Assembly (NCBI RefSeq): GCF_010731615.1
Contig: NZ_AP022618.1
Location: forward strand, 2,728,001 to 2,792,000
Direction: 5' to 3'
DNA length: 64,000 nucleotides
Source of the DNA: Mycolicibacterium insubricum
GTDB taxonomy: Bacteria > Actinomycetota > Actinomycetes > Mycobacteriales > Mycobacteriaceae
Positions within the stretch are counted from its first letter, which is position 1. Every line of letters begins with the position of its first letter. The notes beneath the pieces are model-generated. The model had not been told where the DNA came from and ran no database searches. It was given only the letters and a program-made list of their open reading frames with translations. This document shows positions 55,971 to 64,000 of the stretch, in pieces. The position numbers and the translations under genes are program-made.

Positions 55971-57566
55971 GTGACGGTCGTCGCCCTGTACCTGATGATC
56001 ACCTTCGGCCTCGGCGGTGTCGCCCTGGCGTTGCGGTTGCCTCCGCTGGTGGGATTTCTGGCGGCCGGGTTCGTCATCAACGCCCTGCACCTGGACAAGG
56101 TGCTGGAGGTGGTGGCCGGGCTCGGTGTGACGCTGCTGCTGTTCGCCATCGGCCTCAAGCTCGACGTCCGGATCCTGCTGCGCCGCGAGGTGTGGCTGAC
56201 CACCTCCGTGCACCTGGTGATCAGCGTCGTGCTGGGCAGTATCGCGCTCTGGCTCGCGGCGGTGGTCGGTGTCTCGATGCTTTCTGGTCAGAGCGTGCGG
56301 ACCATAGTCCTACTGGCATTCGCGCTGTCGTTCTCCAGCACCGTGTTCGTCGTCAAGGTGCTGGAGGAGCGCGGCGAATCCCACGCCCTCTACGGCCGCG
56401 TCGCGATCGGCGTCCTGGTGATGCAGGACATCGTCGCCGTGGTGTTCCTGACGGCGACCAGCGGGCACCTGCCCAGTGTGTGGGCGCTCACGCTGGTGGC
56501 GTTGTGGCCGATCACCCGGGCGCTCCGCAAGATCTGGGGGCAGCTGGGCCACGGCGAGATGCAGTCGCTGTTCGGCATTGTGATGGCGTTCGTCCCCGGC
56601 TACGCGTGGTTCTCCGTCGTCGGTCTCAAGGGCGATCTCGGTGCCCTGGTGGTCGGCGTGCTGCTGGCATCGCACCCGGCCGCCACCGAGCTCGCGCGCT
56701 CGCTGTTTCACATCAAGGAACTGCTGCTGGTCGGGTTCTTCGTGTCGATCGGGCTGACCGGCCTGCCCGACCTGCCGACCGTCGGGGTGGCCGTGCTCAT
56801 GGTGGCGCTGCTGCCGTTCAAGGCAGGCTGGTACGTGGTACTGCTGGCCATGATGAAACTGCGATATCGCACAGCGATACTGGCCGGGCTGAGCCTGATG
56901 AACTACTCCGAGTTCGGTCTGATCGTGGTGTCGGTCGGTGTGTCGGTCGGGCTGCTGACCCAGGCGTGGCTGGTGGAGATCTCCATCGCGGTGGCGCTCA
57001 GCTTCGTGGTGTCCGCACTGGTCAACGGCCGCGGGCACCTGATGGTGGAGAAGATCGCGGCCCGGCTACCCGCCCAGGACGAGACCAAACTGCAGCCCGA
57101 GGAACGCCCGGCCGACGCCGGCGACGCCGAGGTGGTGGTGATCGGCATGGGCCGGGTCGGATTCGCCGCCTACCAGCGGATGACCGAGCACTACGGCCTG
57201 AAGGTCCTCGGCGTCGACTACGACGGGCCCCGGATCGCCCGGCTTTCCGCCAAGGGTGTGCACATCGTGGAGGGTGACGCCACCGACCTGGATTTCTGGA
57301 ATCGCCTGCGCCGCTCGGACTCGGTACGAGTCGCGGTGCTGGCCATGCCGCGCAACGTCGGTGCGCTGGAGTCGTTGCGGGAGTCCGGGTTCAGCGGGGA
57401 GGTCGCCGCGGTGCTCCGCTACGAGGACGAGGTGGCGTGGGCCAAGGACCACGGGGTCGACATCGCCTTCAACGTGTACACCGGTGCGGGACTGGAACTC
57501 GCCGATCAGATCAGCGGCGATATCGCGCGCGGGTCCATCGGATCCGACAACGCCTCGCCGGGCTGA
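55971..57566 (+). CDS. CPA2-family cation:proton antiporter with TrkA-N domain
   Basis: A 531-residue protein. About 12 membrane helices (1-360) include the SSTVFVVKVLEERGE segment with family-specific acidic and polar ion-site residues, and GDLGALVVGVLLASHP. The cytosolic C-terminus (about 385-520) is a TrkA-N/RCK Rossmann domain: VVVIGMGRVGFAAYQRM, VLGVDYDGPRI and VEGDATDLDFWNRL, a nucleotide-gated regulatory unit as in KefB/KefC. Likely K+ efflux or K+/H+ exchange. GTG 55971 follows GGAGGGGA. The leader contains a short repeat copy. Confidence 0.92.
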   Translation: MTVVALYLMITFGLGGVALALRLPPLVGFLAAGFVINALHLDKVLEVVAGLGVTLLLFAIGLKLDVRILLRREVWLTTSVHLVISVVLGSIALWLAAVVGVSMLSGQSVRTIVLLAFALSFSSTVFVVKVLEERGESHALYGRVAIGVLVMQDIVAVVFLTATSGHLPSVWALTLVALWPITRALRKIWGQLGHGEMQSLFGIVMAFVPGYAWFSVVGLKGDLGALVVGVLLASHPAATELARSLFHIKELLLVGFFVSIGLTGLPDLPTVGVAVLMVALLPFKAGWYVVLLAMMKLRYRTAILAGLSLMNYSEFGLIVVSVGVSVGLLTQAWLVEISIAVALSFVVSALVNGRGHLMVEKIAARLPAQDETKLQPEERPADAGDAEVVVIGMGRVGFAAYQRMTEHYGLKVLGVDYDGPRIARLSAKGVHIVEGDATDLDFWNRLRRSDSVRVAVLAMPRNVGALESLRESGFSGEVAAVLRYEDEVAWAKDHGVDIAFNVYTGAGLELADQISGDIARGSIGSDNASPG

Positions 57567-57570
57567 GCCG

Positions 57571-58176
57571 TCACGCGTCGCCCGGGTGGGCGGCGTCGTA
57601 TCCGGCGGTGAGCCAGTACACTGCGCGGTCCAGCGTGGTGAGAATGTCGGTGACGGCGATCTCCCCGGTGGCATAGCGACCGAGCAGTCCGTACGCCAGC
57701 CCGGCGATGATGTTGTCGAGGTCGGCCACGAAGTTCTCGTCGATGCCGCTGAGCAGTTCGCGACCGGCCGGTGCCACGGCGTCGATGCCCCGGCGCAGCA
57801 ACCGCTGCCCGCCCGGCGCCGAGCGTGCCCGGAAGAACGCCGTCAGCATCTCTGGATGCCGTTCCCACGGCTCGAAGATCGTTCGCAGCAGCCGCATGTA
57901 GGCGGTGTGCAGTGATTCGCCCGGTCGGCGGGGGGCGATCGTGATCCCGGCATAGCGGTGCTCGTCGGTCCAGGCTTGCAGGGCCGCGAGGATCAGCTCG
58001 TCGCGCGTGGGGTAGCGCTTGTAGATGGTGGCCAACGACGTGCGGGCGCGGCGCGCCACCTCCCGCAGCTGCACCGCGTCGTAACCCTCGTTCTCCAGCA
58101 TCCCGACCACGATCGCCAGCACCGGATCCCGATTCGGCACAACCGGTTCCGCGTCGTCACCGGGAACTGCGACCAC
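57571..58176 (-). CDS. TetR-family repressor
   Basis: A 201-residue TetR regulator. The HTH (about 20-65) reads GMLENEGYDAVQLREVARRA and SLATIYKRYPTRDELILAAL, the canonical TetR recognition helix and turn. The C-terminal ligand domain is all-helical. It lies divergent from the SDR-CMD operon with two GTAAC-N3-GTTAC sites in the gap, the likely operators for both directions. Ligand unknown; given the downstream enzymes, a substrate or CoA ester of that pathway is likely. Confidence 0.9.
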   Translation of the reverse strand: MVAVPGDDAEPVVPNRDPVLAIVVGMLENEGYDAVQLREVARRARTSLATIYKRYPTRDELILAALQAWTDEHRYAGITIAPRRPGESLHTAYMRLLRTIFEPWERHPEMLTAFFRARSAPGGQRLLRRGIDAVAPAGRELLSGIDENFVADLDNIIAGLAYGLLGRYATGEIAVTDILTTLDRAVYWLTAGYDAAHPGDA

Positions 58177-58213
58177 TGGAGAGGACCTTTCTGCTCACCC
58201 TTGCCACCATCTG

Positions 58214-58249
58214 GTAACGACGTTACTCTACGTCAAGTAACCAAGTTAC
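58214..58249. promoter_or_regulatory. Double TetR operator
   Basis: Two 13-bp palindromes, GTAAC-GAC-GTTAC (58214-58226) and GTAAC-CAA-GTTAC (58237-58249), centres 23 bp apart, between the tetR-like gene and the SDR operon. Confidence 0.75.
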
Positions 58250-58279
58250 CGAGTTGCCGCACCGACGAAGCGAGGATCG

Positions 58280-59110
58280 ATGGGTTCACTGGAGGGCCGG
58301 GTGGCCTTCATCACCGGAGTGGCGCGCGGCCAGGGACGCAGCCACGCGGTAAGGCTGGCGGGCGAGGGCGCCGGCATCATCGGCATCGACATCTGTGCCG
58401 ACATCGCCTCCAACGGATACCCGATGGCCTCCCTCGAGGAGCTCGAGGAGACCGTCGAACTGGTGGAATCCGCGGGCGGGACGATGCTCGGCGCGGTCGC
58501 CGATGTCCGCGACTACCACGCCTTGGATGCCGCACTGAAAGCCGGCGTCGAGCACTTCGGCCGACTGGACATCGTCCTCGCCAACGCCGGCATCGCCACC
58601 ATGAGCTTCCGCGAACTCACCATCGACGAAGAGCTCGAACAGTGGAGCGACGTGCTCAACGTCAATCTGGTCGGGGCCTTCCACACCGTCCGGGCGGCGA
58701 TCCCGCACTTGATAGCCGGTGGGCGAGGCGGTTCCATCGTGCTGACCAGCTCGACGGCCGGACTGCGCGGCTTCGGCGGGACGGGCGGTGGCGGCCTGGG
58801 CTACGCCGCCTCCAAGCACGGCATCGTCGGACTGATGCGCACCCTGGCCAATGCGCTTGCCTCGCAAAGTATCCGGGTCAACACCGTGCACCCGACCGCG
58901 GTGAACACCATGATGGCGACCAATCCCGCGATGACGGCGTTCCTGGAGGCCTATCCCGACGGCGGCCCGCACCTGCAGAACCCGATGCCGGTGAGCCTGC
59001 TGGAGCCCGAGGACATCAGCGACGCCATCGCCTTCCTGGTGTCCGATGCCGCCAAGTACGTCACCGGGGTCACCTTCCCCGTCGACGCCGGCTTCTGCAA
59101 CAAGCTGTGA
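58280..59110 (+). CDS. Mycofactocin-type SDR
   Basis: A 276-residue SDR. FITGVARGQGRSHAVRLAGE followed by GIIGIDICADI is the signature of the mycofactocin-coupled SDR group (TIGR03971), whose NAD(H) is tightly held and re-oxidised by mycofactocin. NAGI, LTSSTAG and YAASKHG supply the catalytic Ser, Tyr and Lys. It is the first gene of an operon of two such SDRs and a CMD protein; stop and next start overlap as GTGA. Confidence 0.9.
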   Translation: MGSLEGRVAFITGVARGQGRSHAVRLAGEGAGIIGIDICADIASNGYPMASLEELEETVELVESAGGTMLGAVADVRDYHALDAALKAGVEHFGRLDIVLANAGIATMSFRELTIDEELEQWSDVLNVNLVGAFHTVRAAIPHLIAGGRGGSIVLTSSTAGLRGFGGTGGGGLGYAASKHGIVGLMRTLANALASQSIRVNTVHPTAVNTMMATNPAMTAFLEAYPDGGPHLQNPMPVSLLEPEDISDAIAFLVSDAAKYVTGVTFPVDAGFCNKL

Positions 59111-59919
59111 GCGTCCGCGACGGCCGGGTGGCCGGCAAGAAGGTACTGGTCACCGGTGCGGCCCGCGGCATGGGCCGAAGTCACGCGGTCCGGCTGGCCC
59201 AGGAGGGCGCCGATTTGATCCTGGTCGACGTCTGCGCCACTCCGGAGGGCCTGGAGTACCCCCTGGCGACCGAGGAGGATCTGCGGGAGACCGAGCGGCT
59301 GGTCACCGAACTGGGCCGCACGGCGGTGGCCCGGGTCGCCGACGTCCGTGACGAGACCGCGCTGCGGGCCGCTGTCGACGAGGGCGTCGAGATCATCGGC
59401 GGGCTCGACGCCGCGGTCGCCAACGCCGGTGTGCTCACCGTCGGCACCTGGGACACGGTCACCACCGAGCAGTGGCGACTGGTTCTCGAGGTCAACCTGA
59501 TCGGCGCCTGGCATACCTGCGCGGTGGCTCTGCCGCACCTGGTCGATCACGGCGGCAGTCTGATCAACATCAGTTCGGCGGCCGGCATCAAGGGCAACCC
59601 CCTGCATATTCCCTACACCGCGTCCAAGCACGGGATCGTCGGGATGAGCAAGGCCCTGGCCAACGAGCTTGCCGCCCAGAGTGTCCGGGTAAACACCGTG
59701 CACCCGACCGGTGTCGCCACCGGTATGGCGCCGCCGTCGCTGGCCACGGTGTTCGGCGAGAAACGCCCGGACCTGGTGCCGCTGTTCATGAATGCGCTGC
59801 CGGATCCGATGATCGAGGCCGTCGACGTCAGCAACGCGGTGCTGTTCCTGGTGTCTGACGAGTCCCGGTATGTCACCGGCCTGGAGTTCAAGGTAGATGC
59901 CGGTGTCACCATCCGCTGA
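59107..59919 (+). CDS. Mycofactocin-type SDR, second copy
   Basis: A 270-residue SDR with VTGAARGMGRSHAVRLAQEG, LILVDVCATPEG, NAGVL, NISSAAG and YTASKHG. About half the residues match its upstream neighbour, so this is a tandem pair of paralogues that may act on successive alcohols. GTG 59107 overlaps the first SDR stop. Its own end overlaps the CMD gene by 23 nt. Confidence 0.9.
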   Translation: MSVRDGRVAGKKVLVTGAARGMGRSHAVRLAQEGADLILVDVCATPEGLEYPLATEEDLRETERLVTELGRTAVARVADVRDETALRAAVDEGVEIIGGLDAAVANAGVLTVGTWDTVTTEQWRLVLEVNLIGAWHTCAVALPHLVDHGGSLINISSAAGIKGNPLHIPYTASKHGIVGMSKALANELAAQSVRVNTVHPTGVATGMAPPSLATVFGEKRPDLVPLFMNALPDPMIEAVDVSNAVLFLVSDESRYVTGLEFKVDAGVTIR

Positions 59920-60703
59920 AACACCCGACGGCGCCGCGGCGTTCGCCGAGATCATGACGGTCCCGGCACCGGCGGGCGACAGTCCCACTACCTCGATGCT
60001 GCTCGATCTGGTGTACGGCGACATCTGGCAGCGACCCGGCCTATCCCGGCGTGACCGCCGGTTCATCACCCTGTCGTGTGTCGCGGCGGCGGACGCCGAA
60101 GGGCCACTCGACGATCACGTGTATGCCGCGCTGAACAGCGGTGATCTGTCCATCGTGGAGATTCAGGAGATGGCGCTGCATTTCGCGGTGTACGCCGGGT
60201 GGCCGAAGGCATCCCGGCTGAACATGGCGATCGATGCGCAGTGGTTCCGCATCCACGAGGAACGCGGTGAGCCGGTGCCGCCGCCGGCGCCGCTGTTGCC
60301 CCTGTCCACCCCCAGCGATCCCGAGGCGCGACTGGCGGGCGGGGAGCAGGCGTTCAAGGAGATCAACTGCATCCCCTACACGCCGATCCGGGACAACGCC
60401 TATCACGGCGGCGGGATCCTGAACTTCGTGTTCGGCGAGATGTGGCTGCGTCGCGGCCTGGGGATGCGGGAACGGCGGCTGGTGACCGTCACCTGCGTGG
60501 CGTTCCAGGATGCGCCGTACCCGATCCTCAGCCACGTCTACGCGGCACTGAAGAGCGGGGATCTGTCGTTTGACGAGATGGACGAGGTGGCACTGCATTT
60601 CGCGGCGTACTACGGCTGGGCCAAAGCGGCCAACCTGCAGCAGGTGATCGACGAGCAGAAACTTCGGGTGCGCGACGAATGGGCCGCCGAGCAAGAGCCC
60701 TAA
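59897..60703 (+). CDS. Tandem carboxymuconolactone-decarboxylase (CMD) protein
   Basis: A 268-residue protein with two CMD/AhpD-like repeats: DIWQRPGLSRRDRRFITLSC…GDLSIVEIQEMALHFAVYAGWPKAS (about 33-110) and EMWLRRGLGMRERRLVTVTC…GDLSFDEMDEVALHFAAYYGWAKAA (about 170-245). The CxxC of AhpD is absent, but the EmalHfa.Y.GwPka motif is kept in both. Probably a gamma-carboxymuconolactone-decarboxylase-like lyase of ring-cleavage products, or a structural relative. Overlaps the SDR upstream; converges with the P450 gene by 4 nt. Confidence 0.88.
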   Translation: MPVSPSAETPDGAAAFAEIMTVPAPAGDSPTTSMLLDLVYGDIWQRPGLSRRDRRFITLSCVAAADAEGPLDDHVYAALNSGDLSIVEIQEMALHFAVYAGWPKASRLNMAIDAQWFRIHEERGEPVPPPAPLLPLSTPSDPEARLAGGEQAFKEINCIPYTPIRDNAYHGGGILNFVFGEMWLRRGLGMRERRLVTVTCVAFQDAPYPILSHVYAALKSGDLSFDEMDEVALHFAAYYGWAKAANLQQVIDEQKLRVRDEWAAEQEP

Positions 60704-61983
60704 CCGCCGGCGCGGGTGAATTCGATGTTCAGCTCGGTGAGCCCGCGCAGTAGGAAGGTGGGCTCGTACGAGTAGTGGCGGGTATCGGCGGGGCCGTGGG
60801 GCTCGGCGTCGATCCGGATGTCGTCCATCCGGTCCAGCAGCCGGTTGATCGTGACGCGGCCCTCGACCCGGGCCAGCGGAGCACCCGCGCAGGTGTGGAT
60901 GCCGCGGCCGAACGCGATGTGTTCGCGCACGTTCTTGCGGTCGATCCGGAACTCGTTGGGGTTTTCGAACTTCCGCGGGTCGCGGTTGGCCGCACCGAGG
61001 CACAGCATGAGCACCGTGCCGGCCTTGATCGGCACCCCGCCCAGCGTCGTCGAACGGCGGCAGAGCCGGAAATCCACCTTGGTCGGGCTTTCCATGCGCA
61101 GCGTCTCCTCCATGAAATTGCCGACCAGGCTTCGGTCCTCGCGCAGCAGTCGCTGTAGGTCCGGCTGGTCACCGAGGATCTGCACGGCGGCACTCAACAG
61201 CTTGGTGACGGTCTCCTGGCCCGCGGCGAACAGGAACGTTGCCGGGCGTACCACCTCGAGAAGGGGAGGCGTCGAGCCGTCCGGGTAGGTGGCGGTGGCC
61301 AGACCGGTCAGCACATCTTCGCGGGGGTTGCACCGGCGGTCGGTGATGTATTCGCTGAACAGATCGTCGAGGTACCGCAGCGGATTCCTGCCGACGGGCT
61401 CGTGATCGAGAGACCCGACCATGGACCCCGGCGCGTCGCCGGCGCCGAGGTTGCGGCGCAGCCGCGGGCGATCCGCTTCGGGCACGCCCAACAGGTCGGC
61501 GATCGCCAGGGTGGCGAATGGCTTCGCGTACTCGCCGAGGAACTCGCAGCGCCCGTTGCCGATGAACTCGTCGATCTGCTGATCGGACAGTCGCCAGATG
61601 TAATCCGCGTTCTCCTGCAACCGCTTCGGGGTGAGCAGGCGCCCCAGCAGCGACCGGGCCTTCTCGTGCTCGGGCGGATCCATCACCACCATGTGCTCGT
61701 AGATCGGAAACTCGTGTCGATGTGCCTCGATGAGGTCGCCGATGTCGTCACCCTCGGGGGTGAACGGCAGCGGCGGGAACGGCCCACCGATTGCGTTGAC
61801 CGCGGAAAACGATTCGACGTCCTTGAAGGCGGCGTGCACCTCCTGATAGCCGGTGACCGCGACGACGCCGTAGTGCGGCTCGGTGAACACCGGGCCGCAC
61901 TCCCGCAGATGGTCCCAGTATTCGTAGGGATCCTGGGCGACCTCGGCGTTGGTGAAGTAGTCGACGTCGGCGAGTTTGGTCAT
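60700..61983 (-). CDS. Cytochrome P450
   Basis: A 427-residue soluble P450. I-helix FLFAAGQETVTKLL (A-G-x-E/D-T), ExxR in ETLRMES, and haem loop AFGRGIHTCAGAPLAR with the axial Cys. LTPKRLQENADYI and FPIYEHMVVMDPPEHEKARSLL are normal B/C region features. Electron transfer would need a separate ferredoxin and reductase; none is adjacent. GGAGG sets ATG 61983. Divergent from the third mycofactocin-type SDR, a pairing that suggests hydroxylation followed by alcohol oxidation. Confidence 0.94.
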   Translation of the reverse strand: MTKLADVDYFTNAEVAQDPYEYWDHLRECGPVFTEPHYGVVAVTGYQEVHAAFKDVESFSAVNAIGGPFPPLPFTPEGDDIGDLIEAHRHEFPIYEHMVVMDPPEHEKARSLLGRLLTPKRLQENADYIWRLSDQQIDEFIGNGRCEFLGEYAKPFATLAIADLLGVPEADRPRLRRNLGAGDAPGSMVGSLDHEPVGRNPLRYLDDLFSEYITDRRCNPREDVLTGLATATYPDGSTPPLLEVVRPATFLFAAGQETVTKLLSAAVQILGDQPDLQRLLREDRSLVGNFMEETLRMESPTKVDFRLCRRSTTLGGVPIKAGTVLMLCLGAANRDPRKFENPNEFRIDRKNVREHIAFGRGIHTCAGAPLARVEGRVTINRLLDRMDDIRIDAEPHGPADTRHYSYEPTFLLRGLTELNIEFTRAGG

Positions 61984-62033
61984 TTCGTTGGCCTCCGGGC
62001 TGGGGGTGCGGACCTGTCATCGCCAATCAAGAA

Positions 62034-62049
62034 CTGATCGGTCGATCAG
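62034..62049. promoter_or_regulatory. Palindrome near the P450 start
   Basis: CTGATCG-GT-CGATCAG, perfect 7-base arms, about 50 bp upstream of the P450 start codon. It shares the TGATCGRTCGAT core with the site at 62159-62184, so one TetR-type repressor may control both divergent genes. Confidence 0.6.
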
Positions 62050-62126
62050 GGCAGCGGCACGTGTCATGGATACCACGCTGCCGATGGGGCGTCAATAATC
62101 CGTAGAGAACTCGCGACATGCTGCCG

Positions 62127-62184
62127 TTGACAGTGCGTCCGATTCGCGGTTAGCGTGCTGATCGATCGATAAATGATCGATCGA
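62127..62184 (+). promoter_or_regulatory. SDR promoter with downstream GATCGATC operator
   Basis: -35 TTGACA (62127-62132), 18-bp spacer, -10 TAGCGT (62151-62156). Immediately downstream, TGATCGATCGAT (62159-62170) and TGATCGATCGA (62174-62184) form paired self-complementary sites over the transcription start. Confidence 0.65.
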
Positions 62185-62241
62185 CCGCGGTGCGCCTGGA
62201 GGCCGTCGGCGGATTCAACGAGCGACAACAGCGAGGTGGAC

Positions 62242-63081
62242 ATGACCGGACGGGTAGCGGGCAATGTTGCATTCATCACCGGAGCGGCCCGGGGGCAGGG
62301 GCGCAGTCACGCGGTACGGCTCGCCGAGGAAGGTGCCGACATCATCGCCGTCGACATCTGCGCCCCGGTCAGCAGCAACACACAGATCCCGCCGGCAACG
62401 GCCGACGATCTCGCCGAGACCACGGATCTGGTCAAGAACCTCGGCCGGCGGATCGTCGCCGCCGAGGTGGACGTCCGCGACTTCGATGCGCTCAAGGCGG
62501 TGGTGGACGCCGGCGTCGAGCAACTGGGGCGGCTGGACATCATCTGCGCGAACGCCGGGATCGGCAACGGCGGCCAGACGCTGGACCATACCAGCGAAGA
62601 AGACTGGACCGACATGATCGACGTCAACCTGTCCGGTGTCTGGAAATCGGTGAAAGCAGCGGTACCGCACCTCATCTCACAGGGGGAGGGTGGCTCGATC
62701 ATCCTCACCAGCTCGGTCGGCGGCCTCAAGGCGTATCCGCACACCGGGCACTACATCGCCGCCAAACACGGGGTCGTCGGCCTGATGCGCACCTTCGCCG
62801 TGGAACTCGGGCAGCACGGCATCCGGGTGAACTCGGTGCATCCCACCAACGTGAACACGCCGCTGTTCATGAACGAGGGCACCATGCGACTGTTTCGACC
62901 GGATCTGGAGAACCCGAACGCCGACGACATGAAGGTGGTGGCCCAGCTCATGCACGTGCTGCCGGTCGGTTGGGTGGAGCCGATCGACATCAGCAACGCG
63001 GTGCTGTTCCTGGCCTCGGACGAGTCGCGCTATATCACCGGCCTGCCCATGACCGTCGACGCCGGAAGCATGCTCAAGTGA
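62242..63081 (+). CDS. Mycofactocin-type SDR, third copy
   Basis: A 279-residue SDR: FITGAARGQGRSHAVRLAEEG, IIAVDICAPV, NAGIGN, LTSSVGG and YIAAKHG, again the mycofactocin-coupled signature. GAGGTGG upstream sets ATG 62242. It is divergent from the P450, with matching palindromes on both sides of the gap, so the two are probably induced together. Likely oxidises the P450 product or a side-chain alcohol; substrate unknown. Confidence 0.9.
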   Translation: MTGRVAGNVAFITGAARGQGRSHAVRLAEEGADIIAVDICAPVSSNTQIPPATADDLAETTDLVKNLGRRIVAAEVDVRDFDALKAVVDAGVEQLGRLDIICANAGIGNGGQTLDHTSEEDWTDMIDVNLSGVWKSVKAAVPHLISQGEGGSIILTSSVGGLKAYPHTGHYIAAKHGVVGLMRTFAVELGQHGIRVNSVHPTNVNTPLFMNEGTMRLFRPDLENPNADDMKVVAQLMHVLPVGWVEPIDISNAVLFLASDESRYITGLPMTVDAGSMLK

Positions 63082-63091
63082 AGCCGGTTCA

Positions 63092-63152
63092 TTGACAGGT
63101 CGCACCGGCCGGTGTGATAGTCGAGGCAGTAAAAGCGAAAACGCCGTTTTCG
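63092..63152 (+). promoter_or_regulatory. Promoter and perfect inverted repeat before the DUF1214-like gene
   Basis: -35 TTGACA (63092-63097) and -10 GATAGT (63116-63121), spacer 18 bp. CGAAAACG-C-CGTTTTCG (63136-63152) follows, a perfect 8+1+8 repeat that could be an operator or a 5' UTR hairpin. Confidence 0.5.
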
Positions 63153-63193
63153 AATAACTCGGCGCCCCGGGTGCCGGCGAAGCTGGAGGACCC

Positions 63194-64000
63194 GTGCCGG
63201 ACGAGCAGGTACCCGCCTGGAAGAACCCGATGGCCTGGCTGCCGCACGCGATTGCCGAGGCCGCGCTGTCGGGAACCGGAACACCGGATGCGGAGATGGC
63301 CGAGGCCTGGGCCCACCTGCAGGAACGGCTCTCGGCGGCAGCGCAACTCGTCGCGTCGACGCCGGCCAACGGGAACCGGATCGACCACGCCGCCGGCATG
63401 CGCCACCTGATGATCCTGCTCGCGGTCGGCATCGACATGGCGCTGCGGGTCGATCCCGACCCCGTCCTCGCGGTCAACCGCGCCAAGATGGACGATGTCG
63501 TCACCTGGGGTCTGGAATGCCCCGACTGCGTCTACCTCAACGCCACCATGCGGGCCGGGGAGAGCTACCGGCTCTACGGCAACCGCGGCACCGCACGGTA
63601 CGTGGGCCTGCAGACGATGGACGGAATGACCACGACCGCCAATGCGCTTGTCGACGAACTCGAGGTCGACGCCGACGGGAACTTCGAAGTGGTGCTCTCT
63701 GCCGAGGAGCACCCGGGCAACTGGCTGCGGCTGGCCGGCGAACACCCGGTGCTGACGGTCCGGAACTTCCTCTACGACTGGGACACCGAGACCCTGGCCG
63801 AGTTGAAGATCGAGCGGATCGGCGACCCGGTGCAGCCGCCGGATCGCTCGGTCGACCCCGAGACGTCGGTGGCCCGGCAGCTGTATGCGCTGGGCGAGTT
63901 CGTCTACGACAACCTGAAGTTCTTCCTCGATTTCGGGGCGATGCCGCAGGCGAACGGTTTCATCCCGCCGGCGGATATGAGCGCCATGGGGGCGGCGGCG
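63194..64000 (+). CDS. DUF1214-like protein, 3' end outside the window
   Basis: Open from GTG 63194 (after GGAGGA) to the window edge, 269 codons without a stop. The tail has NFLYDWDTETLAELKIERIG and MTTTANALVDELEVDADGNF, which resemble the DUF1214/DUF1254-type region of mycobacterial proteins often placed beside SDR and P450 genes of lipid or steroid catabolism. No signal peptide. An ATG at 63230 is an alternative start. Co-regulation with the SDR upstream is possible, but it has its own promoter candidate. Confidence 0.7.
   Translation, partial: MPDEQVPAWKNPMAWLPHAIAEAALSGTGTPDAEMAEAWAHLQERLSAAAQLVASTPANGNRIDHAAGMRHLMILLAVGIDMALRVDPDPVLAVNRAKMDDVVTWGLECPDCVYLNATMRAGESYRLYGNRGTARYVGLQTMDGMTTTANALVDELEVDADGNFEVVLSAEEHPGNWLRLAGEHPVLTVRNFLYDWDTETLAELKIERIGDPVQPPDRSVDPETSVARQLYALGEFVYDNLKFFLDFGAMPQANGFIPPADMSAMGAAA

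Overview
The window reads as chromosomal DNA of a fast-growing, environmental-type mycobacterium (Mycobacterium/Mycolicibacterium). Evidence: high GC with strong G/C third positions, frequent GTG starts, the gene order universal stress protein - MBL hydrolase - uvrA (as in the Rv1636-Rv1637c-Rv1638 region of M. tuberculosis), PmmB-type sugar phosphomutase, DeoC, a haemophore-related secreted protein, an F420-type LLM oxidoreductase and several mycofactocin-type SDRs. Species assignment is inference.

Layout. 1-7.7 kb is accessory: small unknown genes, an IS21-family element (1230-3397) with a 5-bp target duplication that splits a TPR-like gene in two, two unknown divergent genes, and a two-gene toxin-antitoxin pair (XRE regulator plus AbiEii-type nucleotidyltransferase). 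7.7-18 kb: YdeI-like protein, holin-like membrane protein, stress protein, MBL hydrolase, Rpn-like nuclease, uvrA with a histone-like Lys/Ala tail, then a minus-strand operon of GT4 glycosyltransferase, methyltransferase and (alpha/alpha)6 protein. 18-22 kb: a polyamine-type ABC transporter operon (potA-D-B-C order). 22-29 kb: SDR, thioesterase, NCS1 permease, YceI, deoC and pmmB run on the plus strand. 29-32.5 kb: a decayed PknD-like kinase gene, a siderophore-interacting flavoprotein and a 540-bp repeat cluster. 32.5-38.4 kb: Baeyer-Villiger-type monooxygenase + SDR, amidohydrolase, and a 741-residue double-domain phosphofructokinase. 38.4-47.7 kb: DoxX, P1B-4 metal ATPase, CoA-transferase, an ALDH-LLM-enoyl-CoA hydratase operon, secreted proteins. 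47.7-53 kb: a nitrogen-oxide module (membrane-cupredoxin-NirK fusion, NnrS-like membrane protein, Fe-S-type regulator, divergent haemerythrin/DUF2249 gene). 53-64 kb: GMC oxidoreductase, PatB-like lyase, K+/H+ antiporter, then a catabolic block of TetR regulator, three mycofactocin-type SDRs, tandem CMD protein, P450 and a DUF1214-like gene cut by the window end.

Two things stand out. First, a 77-bp repeat with GGCGGTYC...GGACCGCC ends occurs in at least three full copies and several partial ones; two full copies lie inside conserved genes (pmmB and the nirK fusion), each adding about 30 codons without breaking the frame, much as Rickettsia palindromic elements do. Second, the 47.7-53 kb module looks like a self-contained, regulated nitrite/NO system built around a three-part fusion enzyme. 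Many divergent promoters also carry clear palindromic operators, listed individually.

All alignments and spacings were done by eye; family names rest on motifs, not on database searches.
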